Source of the DNA: a virus
IMG/VR virus record: IMGVR_UViG_3300042563_000350
Coordinates: 1-24,669 of that record
Reading direction: 5' to 3' (one strand)
DNA length: 24,669 bases
The notes beneath the pieces are model-generated. The model ran no database searches, was not told the origin of the DNA, and saw only the letters and a list, made by a program, of their open reading frames with translations. The translations under genes and the position numbers were made by a program. This document shows, one piece after another, positions 19,592 through 24,669 of this stretch (the stretch's first letter is position 1; the number at the start of each line of letters is the position of its first letter).

Positions 19592-20463
19592 TGGCTGACA
19601 CAGCATTTGACATTATTAAAAAAACTTTACAGTATTACGGTTTAAGTGATGCAAAGTTTCTTGGAGAAGTAGAAACACTTTTTACAGGAAAAGTAATTTC
19701 CGACAAATCCACCATTGATGATATTGGTGTTGCCATGCAGAACAGCCCTGCATTTGCCGAACGCTTCCCTGCTAACAAAATTCTAAAAGATTCAGGCAAA
19801 GGACAAAAGTCCGTATCAGAGTATTTACGCCTAGAAGCAGATTTTAAAAACATACTTTCTTCTTCTGGTATGCCCCCAGGTTTCTATGATGACCCGAAAG
19901 ATTTTCAAAACTGGATAGCGAACAACACCTCCCCACTTGAAATTCAAGGTCGCATTGAACAAGGTTACCAAGCAGTAAATAACGCCAGCCCTGAAGTCGT
20001 ATCCCAATTTGAGCGTTTGTATGGAGTTGGGAAAGGCGACCTCGCAGCCTACTTCATTGACCCAGAGCGAGCAAAGCCAACTTTTGATAGGTACGAAGCC
20101 CAGCGTCAAGCCCGTGCAGCCGTCGTAGCAAGCCAAGCACAACAGCAAGCCAACATCGCACTGACGGCAGCACAGTCTGAAGAACTAGTACGAGCAGGCG
20201 TGACAAGCCAAGAACAAGCGCAGGCTGGATTCATGGACATCCAAAACCAGCAACAACTATTTGGTACAACCACAGCAGAAGCAGCATCAGGCGAACAAGC
20301 CATCACCCAGCAAGAACAAATTGCTGGTGTCTTTGGAACCAACGCTGAAGCCCGCCAAAAAATTGAAGCCCGTAAACGGAAACGCACAGCAGAGTTCCAA
20401 GCAGGTGGAAGCCTTCTCGCTAGTCAAGCAGGCAACATCGGTTTAGGCGCAGTAGGGCAGTAG
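19591..20463 (+). CDS. Putative virion protein with Gln/Ala coiled coil, 290 aa
   Basis: The N-terminal half has a Y-G-L-x-x-A-K-F-x-G-E-V-E-T-L-F box and PAFAERFPANK, then GMPPGFYDDPKDFQNWI, then GVGKGDLAAYFIDPERA; I recall the same sequence of boxes from virion proteins of marine actino-, cyano- and pelagiphages without a firm function name. The C-terminal half is Gln/Ala-rich and helical (about 170-260) with AQAGFMDIQNQQQLFGT in the middle, and ends in basic residues (EARKRKRTAEF). Shine-Dalgarno ggaaagg precedes the ATG, which shares a base with the previous stop. It ends the portal-side block; its stop codon is part of the first hairpin of the gap that follows. Confidence 0.88.
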   Translation: MADTAFDIIKKTLQYYGLSDAKFLGEVETLFTGKVISDKSTIDDIGVAMQNSPAFAERFPANKILKDSGKGQKSVSEYLRLEADFKNILSSSGMPPGFYDDPKDFQNWIANNTSPLEIQGRIEQGYQAVNNASPEVVSQFERLYGVGKGDLAAYFIDPERAKPTFDRYEAQRQARAAVVASQAQQQANIALTAAQSEELVRAGVTSQEQAQAGFMDIQNQQQLFGTTTAEAASGEQAITQQEQIAGVFGTNAEARQKIEARKRKRTAEFQAGGSLLASQAGNIGLGAVGQ

Positions 20464-20590
20464 CACAGTACAAAACATTGTGCTAACTTAAGTCTTGACC
20501 CCGATGGGGAGACATTGCTAACAGCCCCCCTAGTTAGCGATTGTAAAACGGGGTGTAAATATGTAGCCATCACAGCCCTCCGTTGTGATG
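20461..20590 (+). other. Structured gap with four hairpins before scaffold and capsid
   Basis: Four inverted repeats occur in order: TAGCACA/TGTGCTA (20461-20485, left arm begins with the stop codon), CCCC-gat-GGGG (20499-20509), GCTAAC/GTTAGC (20517-20538) and CATCACA/TGTGATG (20568-20590). None has a U-tract. A good Shine-Dalgarno (aaggag) follows about 11 nt before the scaffold ATG. Processing or stabilisation of the capsid mRNA is the likeliest role. Confidence 0.55.
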
Positions 20591-20611
20591 TGGACTTAAG
20601 GAGAGTGCCAT

Positions 20612-21070
20612 ATGTCAAATTTTGAAGAAGATTTCAACGAAGACGACTACGACCAGCCAGCATCTGAAACGAACCCAGTTCGTGCAAGGATGAAGCAACT
20701 GGAAAAGGAAGCCAAAGAACTACGCAAACAAGTTGCAGAGTTCGCAGTAACCCAACGAGAGTTGGCTTTTGCAAAAGCAGGGATAGACCCCGCTTCACCA
20801 CAAGCCAAGTATTTCGTTAAAGGATACGACGGTGACTTAACCCCAGAAGCAATCAGGGCAGCCGCAGAAGAAGCACAACTGATTACACCCCAACCTGTCC
20901 AGGTAGACCCAGACAAGGCAGCATGGCAGCAGTCCAACAGGATTGCCGCTGGAGCCGAGACTGCATCTGAAGGACCATCTTGGGTTAAACGAATCAGGGA
21001 CGCTGAGTCAGCAGAAGAAATTTCTAACATTTTTGCAGAGGCACAAGCCCAAGGTATCAACCTTGGTTAA
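20612..21070 (+). CDS. Capsid scaffold protein, 152 aa
   Basis: Scaffold proteins guide procapsid assembly and leave before DNA packaging. Evidence: position directly upstream of the major capsid gene, an acidic disordered N-terminus (NFEEDFNEDDYDQP), a long charged coiled coil (MKQLEKEAKELRKQVAEFAVTQ, about 27-48), a middle box RELAFAKAGIDPASPQAKYF that recurs before capsid genes in many environmental phages, and a short basic C-terminal part (WVKRIRDAESAEEISNIFAEAQ). It is short for a scaffold but in the range for this capsid type. A coiled coil plus a capsid-binding C-terminal helix is the usual arrangement. Alternative names would be head-assembly or capsid-stabilising protein. Confidence 0.85.
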   Translation: MSNFEEDFNEDDYDQPASETNPVRARMKQLEKEAKELRKQVAEFAVTQRELAFAKAGIDPASPQAKYFVKGYDGDLTPEAIRAAAEEAQLITPQPVQVDPDKAAWQQSNRIAAGAETASEGPSWVKRIRDAESAEEISNIFAEAQAQGINLG

Positions 21071-21105
21071 CCAAACCCCCCTCTAAAATTTAAGGAAAAA
21101 CCCAA

Positions 21106-22086
21106 ATGGCTGATTATTACGCAGCAGAAACAGGCACCTCCAACCTCAATGTTGACCAGGTTGCCTTTGAGAAGTTGGCATACTTTGCCCTTCGTCCAGA
21201 AATGTACTTTGACCAGTTCGCAGATGTTCAAGCAACAAACGCAACTAACCCAGGTGCATCCGTTAAGTTCACAGTCTTCGCAGACCTTGCAGCAGCAACC
21301 ACTGCTCTTGGTGAAGCAGAAGATGTAACTCCAGTCGCCATGAGCGATGCTCAAGTTACTGTGACATTGGAAGAATACGGTAACGCAACTGTTACCACGG
21401 CGAAACTTCGTGCTTCGTCTTTCCTTCCTGTGGACCCAGTAGCCGCTAACGCTGTTGGTTACAACGCTGGTTTGTCAATTGACACCATCGCTCGTAACGC
21501 TGTCCAGGCTGGAACAAATGTTATTTACGCAACAGGTGGTGCAGTAGCCCCATCTAGCCGTACAACAATCAACACCGATGACACCCTTACCGCTAAAGAC
21601 ATCCGTCGTGCAGTGGCTCAATTGCGTGGAGCGAATGTTCCAACAATTGGTGGCAACTATGTCGGTTTCATCCACCCAGATGTTTCGTATGACCTTCGTG
21701 GTATTACAGACGCATCAGGTTGGCGTGACTCATACAAGTACACCAACGCAATGCCTCTTTACAACGGTGAAATTGGTATGTTTGAAGGCGTACGCTTCAT
21801 GGAGTCGGCTCGTGCCCCTCTGTTCGCAGACGCATCAAACAACTCTGGTGCATCAGGAACCATTGACGCATACGGAACTCTCATCATGGGACAGCAGGCT
21901 CTTGCCAAGGCTGTATCTATGGGTGGCGAGTATGGCGCACAGCCAACCATCGTTTACGGAACAGTCACAGACTTGCTCCAGCGTTTCCGCCCAGTCGGTT
22001 GGAAGCACTTCGTTGGTTACGCAGTATTCCGTCAGGAAGCCCTTCGTCGTATTGAGTCTTCGTCCAGCATTGGTACGAACGCCTAA
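21106..22086 (+). CDS. Major capsid protein, N4-gp56-like HK97 fold, 326 aa
   Basis: This is the main shell protein. The N-terminal FEKLAYFALRPEMYFDQFAD, the long E-loop-like stretch and the E-E-Y-G-N-A-T-V-T-T-A-K-L box (about 92-104) followed by a helix with GYNAGLSIDTIARNAV fit the N4-gp56 family of major capsid proteins. The last third (GEIGMFEGVRFMESARAP, then DLLQRFRPVGWKHFVGYAVF) matches the family's typical insertion loop and C-terminal strand. The length is normal. A Shine-Dalgarno (taagga) lies upstream, the scaffold gene precedes by 35 bases and a strong terminator follows within 26 bases, which agrees with high, separately controlled expression. The family name is from recall of the layout, not from a search. 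Confidence 0.92.
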   Translation: MADYYAAETGTSNLNVDQVAFEKLAYFALRPEMYFDQFADVQATNATNPGASVKFTVFADLAAATTALGEAEDVTPVAMSDAQVTVTLEEYGNATVTTAKLRASSFLPVDPVAANAVGYNAGLSIDTIARNAVQAGTNVIYATGGAVAPSSRTTINTDDTLTAKDIRRAVAQLRGANVPTIGGNYVGFIHPDVSYDLRGITDASGWRDSYKYTNAMPLYNGEIGMFEGVRFMESARAPLFADASNNSGASGTIDAYGTLIMGQQALAKAVSMGGEYGAQPTIVYGTVTDLLQRFRPVGWKHFVGYAVFRQEALRRIESSSSIGTNA

Positions 22087-22111
22087 TAATTTCCGACAAG
22101 GAATTAAGCGG

Positions 22112-22139
22112 AAGCCCCTGCCGAAAGGTGGGGGCTTTT
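22112..22139 (+). terminator. Strong intrinsic terminator after capsid gene
   Basis: AAGCCCCTGCC (22112-22122), a GAAA tetraloop (22123-22126) and GGTGGGGGCTT (22127-22137) form an 11-bp stem with two G-U pairs, followed by more T residues. This is the only textbook rho-independent terminator in the window and should end the capsid transcript. Confidence 0.93.
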
Positions 22140-22147
22140 GCTATTCT
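22139..22147 (+). promoter_or_regulatory. Extended -10 (TGC-TATTCT) after the capsid terminator
   Basis: TATTCT (22142-22147) with TGN extension begins inside the terminator's T-tract and ends 6 nt before ATG at 22154. No Shine-Dalgarno precedes the ATG. A new, leaderless transcript is predicted to restart here for the downstream genes. Confidence 0.58.
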
Positions 22148-22153
22148 TAAGAC

Positions 22154-22411
22154 ATGACTACCTTCAAACCGCCCACAGATAACTATGTGAACTGGGCATT
22201 ACCAGGAGAGCGTGGCATCCTTGCTGTCTTAAGACCTGGACGGCGTGGACGCAATGTGTTCAAAATGAACGACGGTTCCTTCACTGAGTTCCAGCCATCA
22301 GAACAAGAAGATGTTGCTATTACCTACCACGGTGGTCACATCCACCCAATCACAGCACAAGAAGAAGCAGACCTGCGGGCTGCGGGATACGGAGACTACA
22401 TTGAAGCATAG
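22154..22411 (+). CDS. Small protein between capsid and fibre genes, 85 aa
   Basis: No family recognised. It starts TTFKPPTDNYVNWALPGERG and continues with a basic, beta-rich part (LAVLRPGRRGRNVFKMNDGSFTEFQP) and a C-terminal unit (ITYHGGHIHPITAQEEADLRAAGYGDY). The end, a helix E-E-A-D-L-R-A-A-G-Y-G followed by a Tyr, resembles C-termini of small head-decoration and head-completion proteins. It follows the capsid gene after a terminator and an extended -10; the ATG is not preceded by a ribosome site. A structural role is inferred from position only. Confidence 0.82.
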   Translation: MTTFKPPTDNYVNWALPGERGILAVLRPGRRGRNVFKMNDGSFTEFQPSEQEDVAITYHGGHIHPITAQEEADLRAAGYGDYIEA

Positions 22412-22673
22412 GGAAACACATCCAGGTTTGGATGTTGAGGGTTGTTTCGGATGCCGAGTAGCGGGGGTTCAGATGGGGTCTAACTCCACCACCACCAAAG
22501 GCGAAGCGGTGTCTCATATTAACCAGCGTGAAAAGAACTGGTCTAAAGATATGCCTGCTTATAAGCGTCTCCGCAAAGAAGGGCTGCAACCTAAAACAAT
22601 TGACGGCTGTCATGCTGTTGAGCAGTTGGCTACTTCTCGCCACCAAATTGAAGGCACTCCCGCCCCGTTGTGA
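22401..22673 (+). CDS. Conserved phage protein (CFGCR...REIDG type), TTG start, 90 aa
   Basis: The layout C-F-G-C-R, then a basic stretch, I-N-x-R-E-K-N-W-x-x-D-M-P-A-Y-K-R-L-R-K-E-G-L-Q-P-K-x-I-D-G, and a C-terminal ATSRHQIEG box is one I know from many uncultured actinophage and marine phage proteins, with no established function. The two-Cys knuckle suggests one metal-binding turn. I chose TTG at 22401: it begins the conserved LKHRETHPGLD segment, lies 6 nt after ggag and overlaps the end of the previous gene by 11 bases; the upstream part of the open frame runs antiparallel in phase over that gene and is not protein-like. Its stop overlaps the next GTG. Confidence 0.8.
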   Translation: MKHRETHPGLDVEGCFGCRVAGVQMGSNSTTTKGEAVSHINQREKNWSKDMPAYKRLRKEGLQPKTIDGCHAVEQLATSRHQIEGTPAPL

Positions 22674-23752
22674 ACTATCAATCATGGGTGGGGTTTAATG
22701 ACCCTAAGTTGGGGTATGGTTCCATGCTTCAAGGTTTTAAGGATTCGCTTCCTAAGTCTGTAACATTGGATGACCATGCTTCTGTAAGTGTTCACATGCA
22801 GGTCCCGTATGCGTGTAAGGGTTGGTTCACGGGTCAGCATCGGGTGTTGTTTTCTATGTGGGAAACCGATGAGTTGCCTGATAATTTTTGTAATTGGTTA
22901 AGCCAGTTTGACCAGGTGGTTGTTCCCTGCGAACATAATGTAGAACTGTTCAGTCAGTTTCATAACGATGTTTCCTACTGCCCATTGGGGGTGGACCATA
23001 AATTTTGGAAACCAATGCCTAAACCTGATGGGGTGTTTCGTTTCCAAGGTGGCGGGTCGTTATGGAAACGCAAAGGAATGGACATCCTTGTCAAAGCCTT
23101 CAACGCTTTGAACCTTCCCGACGCTGAACTACACATCAAAGCAGCCCCCCATGCACAAGATGTCCCCAGCCACAACCTTGGCGACAAAGTGTTTCTCAAC
23201 AGAACATGGATGACCCCCGAAGAACAACGGTCTTGGTATAACAAAGCAGATTGTTTTGTGGCTCCCGCTCGTGGCGAAGGTTTCGGACTTATGCCGTTGC
23301 AGGCTATTGCCAGCGGTATCCCTACAATCGTGTCAGACAGCACAGGACAAGCCCAGTTCGCTCATCTTGCCTTCGGGGTAGTTCCATGCGGTAAATCCAA
23401 AGCGGAGACAACAGGGCAGTGGGATGAACCCAACCAGAAGATACTGGAAGAACTGATGATGGAGGCATACACCAACCGTGGCTCCATTAAGCAGGTTGCT
23501 ATTTCTCGCATCCCCGAAACCAAAACATTCTCATGGTCTAACGCCACCCGCAAACTATTGTCACTCATCCCTGAAGGCACCCTGCTAGACAACCCAGAGT
23601 GGGAACCCCCCAAAGTTACTGTTGAAATCCAAGTGAACCGCAAAGTCAAAGCAGACATCGGCACCGAGTCCTACAGTCTACAACCAGGGCAAATCTATGT
23701 TGTTTCTGAGAATGTCCATGATGTATTGAAGGATGCGGGATATGTTGTTTAA
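22670..23752 (+). CDS. GT-B glycosyltransferase with C-terminal structural domain, 360 aa
   Basis: Glycosyltransferases of the GT4-like GT-B fold transfer sugars from nucleotide donors. The donor half shows PLGVD (105-109), FRFQGGGSLWKRKGMDIL (123-140, the usual G-x-x-x-x-R-K-G-x-D box) and ARGEGFGLMPLQAIASG (200-216). The usual E-x7-E pair reads E203 and Q211, so the second acid is replaced by Gln. Residues about 313-360 form an extra beta-rich part (VTVEIQVNRKVKADIGTESY, then LQPGQIYVVSENVHDVLKDAGYVV) that is not part of the enzyme fold. GTG at 22670 overlaps the previous stop (GTGA). Placement next to fibre genes suggests glycosylation of virion proteins, for example the Thr/Ser-rich collagen-like fibre, rather than of DNA. 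The donor sugar is unknown. Confidence 0.9.
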   Translation: MNYQSWVGFNDPKLGYGSMLQGFKDSLPKSVTLDDHASVSVHMQVPYACKGWFTGQHRVLFSMWETDELPDNFCNWLSQFDQVVVPCEHNVELFSQFHNDVSYCPLGVDHKFWKPMPKPDGVFRFQGGGSLWKRKGMDILVKAFNALNLPDAELHIKAAPHAQDVPSHNLGDKVFLNRTWMTPEEQRSWYNKADCFVAPARGEGFGLMPLQAIASGIPTIVSDSTGQAQFAHLAFGVVPCGKSKAETTGQWDEPNQKILEELMMEAYTNRGSIKQVAISRIPETKTFSWSNATRKLLSLIPEGTLLDNPEWEPPKVTVEIQVNRKVKADIGTESYSLQPGQIYVVSENVHDVLKDAGYVV

Positions 23753-23761
23753 TGCTACAAT
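23753..23761 (+). promoter_or_regulatory. Extended -10 (TGC-TACAAT) before fibre genes
   Basis: TACAAT (23756-23761), the best -10 hexamer in the late region, with TGN extension begins right at the glycosyltransferase stop codon. It ends 9 nt before ATG at 23771 and no Shine-Dalgarno lies between, so a near-leaderless transcript is predicted. Confidence 0.6.
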
Positions 23762-23770
23762 CTTTGCTGT

Positions 23771-24109
23771 ATGGCTCAACCCGCTGACCAAGACCTAATT
23801 ATCACTCGTGGTGATACAGAGACCCTCGTCGTGACTATCACGGAAGATGGGTCTACGCCTGTTCCCATTACAGGACGCACCTACACATCTCAGATTCGTA
23901 CCCAGCAGGACTCCACCACCATCAAGGCATCATTCACTTGCACTGTAACCGATGGTGAAAACGGTAAAGTTACCTGTGTATTGTCTTCCACTTCTTCGGC
24001 TGCTTTGTCGGCTGGGCTTTACTTCTGGGATTTACAGGAAAATGCTTCAAGTGTTATCTCCACTATCTTAGCGGGCACAGTCACGGTTCTTGCTGATGTG
24101 ACGAGGTAG
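23771..24109 (+). CDS. Beta-sandwich baseplate/fibre-type protein, 112 aa
   Basis: The sequence is nearly all beta-strand: [40 protein letters not shown] and [15 protein letters not shown], in the manner of small N-terminal domains of tail-fibre and baseplate proteins (BppU-like Ig/jelly-roll shape). The R-G-D-T box near residue 13 followed by an alternating hydrophobic strand is typical. No signal peptide. It lies just before the collagen-like fibre and probably acts as its adaptor to the virion. ATG at 23771 lacks a ribosome site; an extended -10 lies 9 nt upstream. Confidence 0.82.
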   Translation: MAQPADQDLIITRGDTETLVVTITEDGSTPVPITGRTYTSQIRTQQDSTTIKASFTCTVTDGENGKVTCVLSSTSSAALSAGLYFWDLQENASSVISTILAGTVTVLADVTR

Positions 24110-24111
24110 CA

Positions 24112-24669
24112 ATGGCTACAACTAACATCATTGTTACAAGGGCAACTGAAACCGTAGGGTTGATTACTTCGGGAACTGTCACGGTTGTTTCTACTTCACA
24201 GTCTGGTCCTCAGGGTGCGACTGGACCGACAGGACCTACTGGTCCCACAGGAGCCGCATCAACGGTTACAGGACCTACTGGAGCCACTGGTGCTAACTCC
24301 ACAGTAACTGGACCGACTGGACCGACTGGTCCTACTGGTGCTGATTCGTTGGTAACTGGACCTACGGGTGCGCAAGGAGTCACTGGTCCCACTGGTGCAA
24401 CAGGGGCTGCTTCTACCGTTACAGGTCCTACGGGACCGACTGGAGCCACAGGTGCTGCAAGTACTGTCACTGGACCTACAGGACCGACAGGTGCCGACTC
24501 GTTCGTTACAGGACCTACAGGTCCTACTGGACCTACAGGGGCTACAGGCGCAGCCAGCACGGTGACAGGACCGACAGGTCCGACAGGTCCCGCTGGAACA
24601 AACGGCATCATCGGGGTTGATGGAGCCACAGGTCCTACAGGACCTGTCGGACCTGTCGGTCCTGTCACC
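24112..24669 (+). CDS. Collagen-like tail fibre, 3' end cut by window edge
   Basis: The visible 186 residues start with a short beta-rich lead ([20 protein letters not shown]) and then run as Gly-x-y triplets, mainly Gly-Pro-Thr and Gly-Ala-Thr, which form a trimeric collagen-like rod in phage fibres. The rod is broken at regular intervals by short non-collagen pieces of the type AASTVT, ANSTVT, ADSLVT and ADSFVT, so the unit is a run of triplets plus a 4-6 residue hinge, repeated about seven times. A VTGxTG junction follows each hinge. Start: ATG at 24112, two bases after the previous stop, with gaggtagc as ribosome site. The receptor-binding end lies beyond the window. Many Thr and Ser could be glycosylated by the nearby transferase. 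The antisense frame stays open because of the codon bias. Confidence 0.93.
   Translation, partial: MATTNIIVTRATETVGLITSGTVTVVSTSQSGPQGATGPTGPTGPTGAASTVTGPTGATGANSTVTGPTGPTGPTGADSLVTGPTGAQGVTGPTGATGAASTVTGPTGPTGATGAASTVTGPTGPTGADSFVTGPTGPTGPTGATGAASTVTGPTGPTGPAGTNGIIGVDGATGPTGPVGPVGPVT

Noticed and set aside
20495-20523. Promoter TTGACC-17-CTAACA before the scaffold gene
   Set aside because: The -10 is poor, it lies within stems of the structured gap and gives no sensible distance to the scaffold start.
1365-22236. Recurrent CTTAAG palindromes such as GTCTTAAGAC
   Set aside because: The number seen is only modestly above what a 6-mer would give by chance in this length, and positions are mostly inside coding sequence without pattern.
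24210-24668. Long open frame on the minus strand full of Gly-Pro-Val
   Set aside because: It is the antisense image of the collagen-like triplets; the codon pattern of Gly-Pro-Thr keeps the reverse frame open. No ribosome site or start near its upstream end.
24200-24669. CRISPR-like direct repeats
   Set aside because: The repeats are short codon-level repeats of the collagen-like coding sequence, without regular unique spacers.

Overview
The window looks like part of a tailed-phage genome (class Caudoviricetes) that infects an actinobacterium. The host signal is a WhiB-like iron-sulfur regulator, a family confined to Actinobacteria and their phages, plus a C-x-THDG small protein of a type common in actinobacteria and actinophages. 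The phage signal is a contiguous terminase, portal, scaffold, major capsid and fibre set. No integrase, repressor, polymerase, lysin or tape-measure gene is visible, so lifestyle and tail type are open. The window starts inside an SSB gene and stops inside a collagen-like fibre gene.

Layout. (1) 1-1050, plus strand: tightly packed SSB, a C-x-THDG protein, a zinc ribbon protein and a WhiB-like protein, closed by a hairpin at 1044-1080 shared with the converging genes. (2) 1098-6606, minus strand: nineteen small genes (35-240 aa) with overlapping or nearly touching ends. They form four operons: 6606-5619, 5533-4504, 4355-3327 and 3186-1098. Most have no recognisable function; many carry CxxC pairs and one is an HExxH metallopeptidase. 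Three genes (6499-6606, 6088-6213, 3488-3619) encode only 35-43 aa. (3) 6787-7574: about 0.8 kb without a convincing gene, rich in inverted repeats. (4) 7575-24669, plus strand: three small basic proteins, large terminase, portal, a 1558-aa virion-type protein and three further putative virion proteins, a structured gap, scaffold, major capsid protein, a strong terminator, two small proteins, a glycosyltransferase, a beta-rich fibre/baseplate-type protein and the collagen-like fibre.

The most interesting signal is regulatory. Every minus-strand operon has a TTGACA-17 bp-TAGAGT or TACNNT promoter. Four of the five promoters have a TGTGA-N6-TCACA (CRP/GlxR-type) palindrome placed exactly 11 bp upstream of the -35 hexamer. 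All five carry a second palindrome of the form ASYGT-N3-ACRST (plus strand) in the spacer or across the -10. Beside one of them lies a 15/16 match to the chromosomal parS (ParB) site, and a paired-palindrome element recurs at the ends of two operons. The plus-strand late region uses a different logic: four genes with no Shine-Dalgarno sequence have an extended -10 (TGN-TANNNT) 6-9 nt before the start codon, which predicts leaderless or nearly leaderless mRNA. I infer an early/host-takeover regulon under host (cAMP-CRP-like) and phage control facing a structural regulon with leaderless promoters; none of this regulation is proven by sequence alone.
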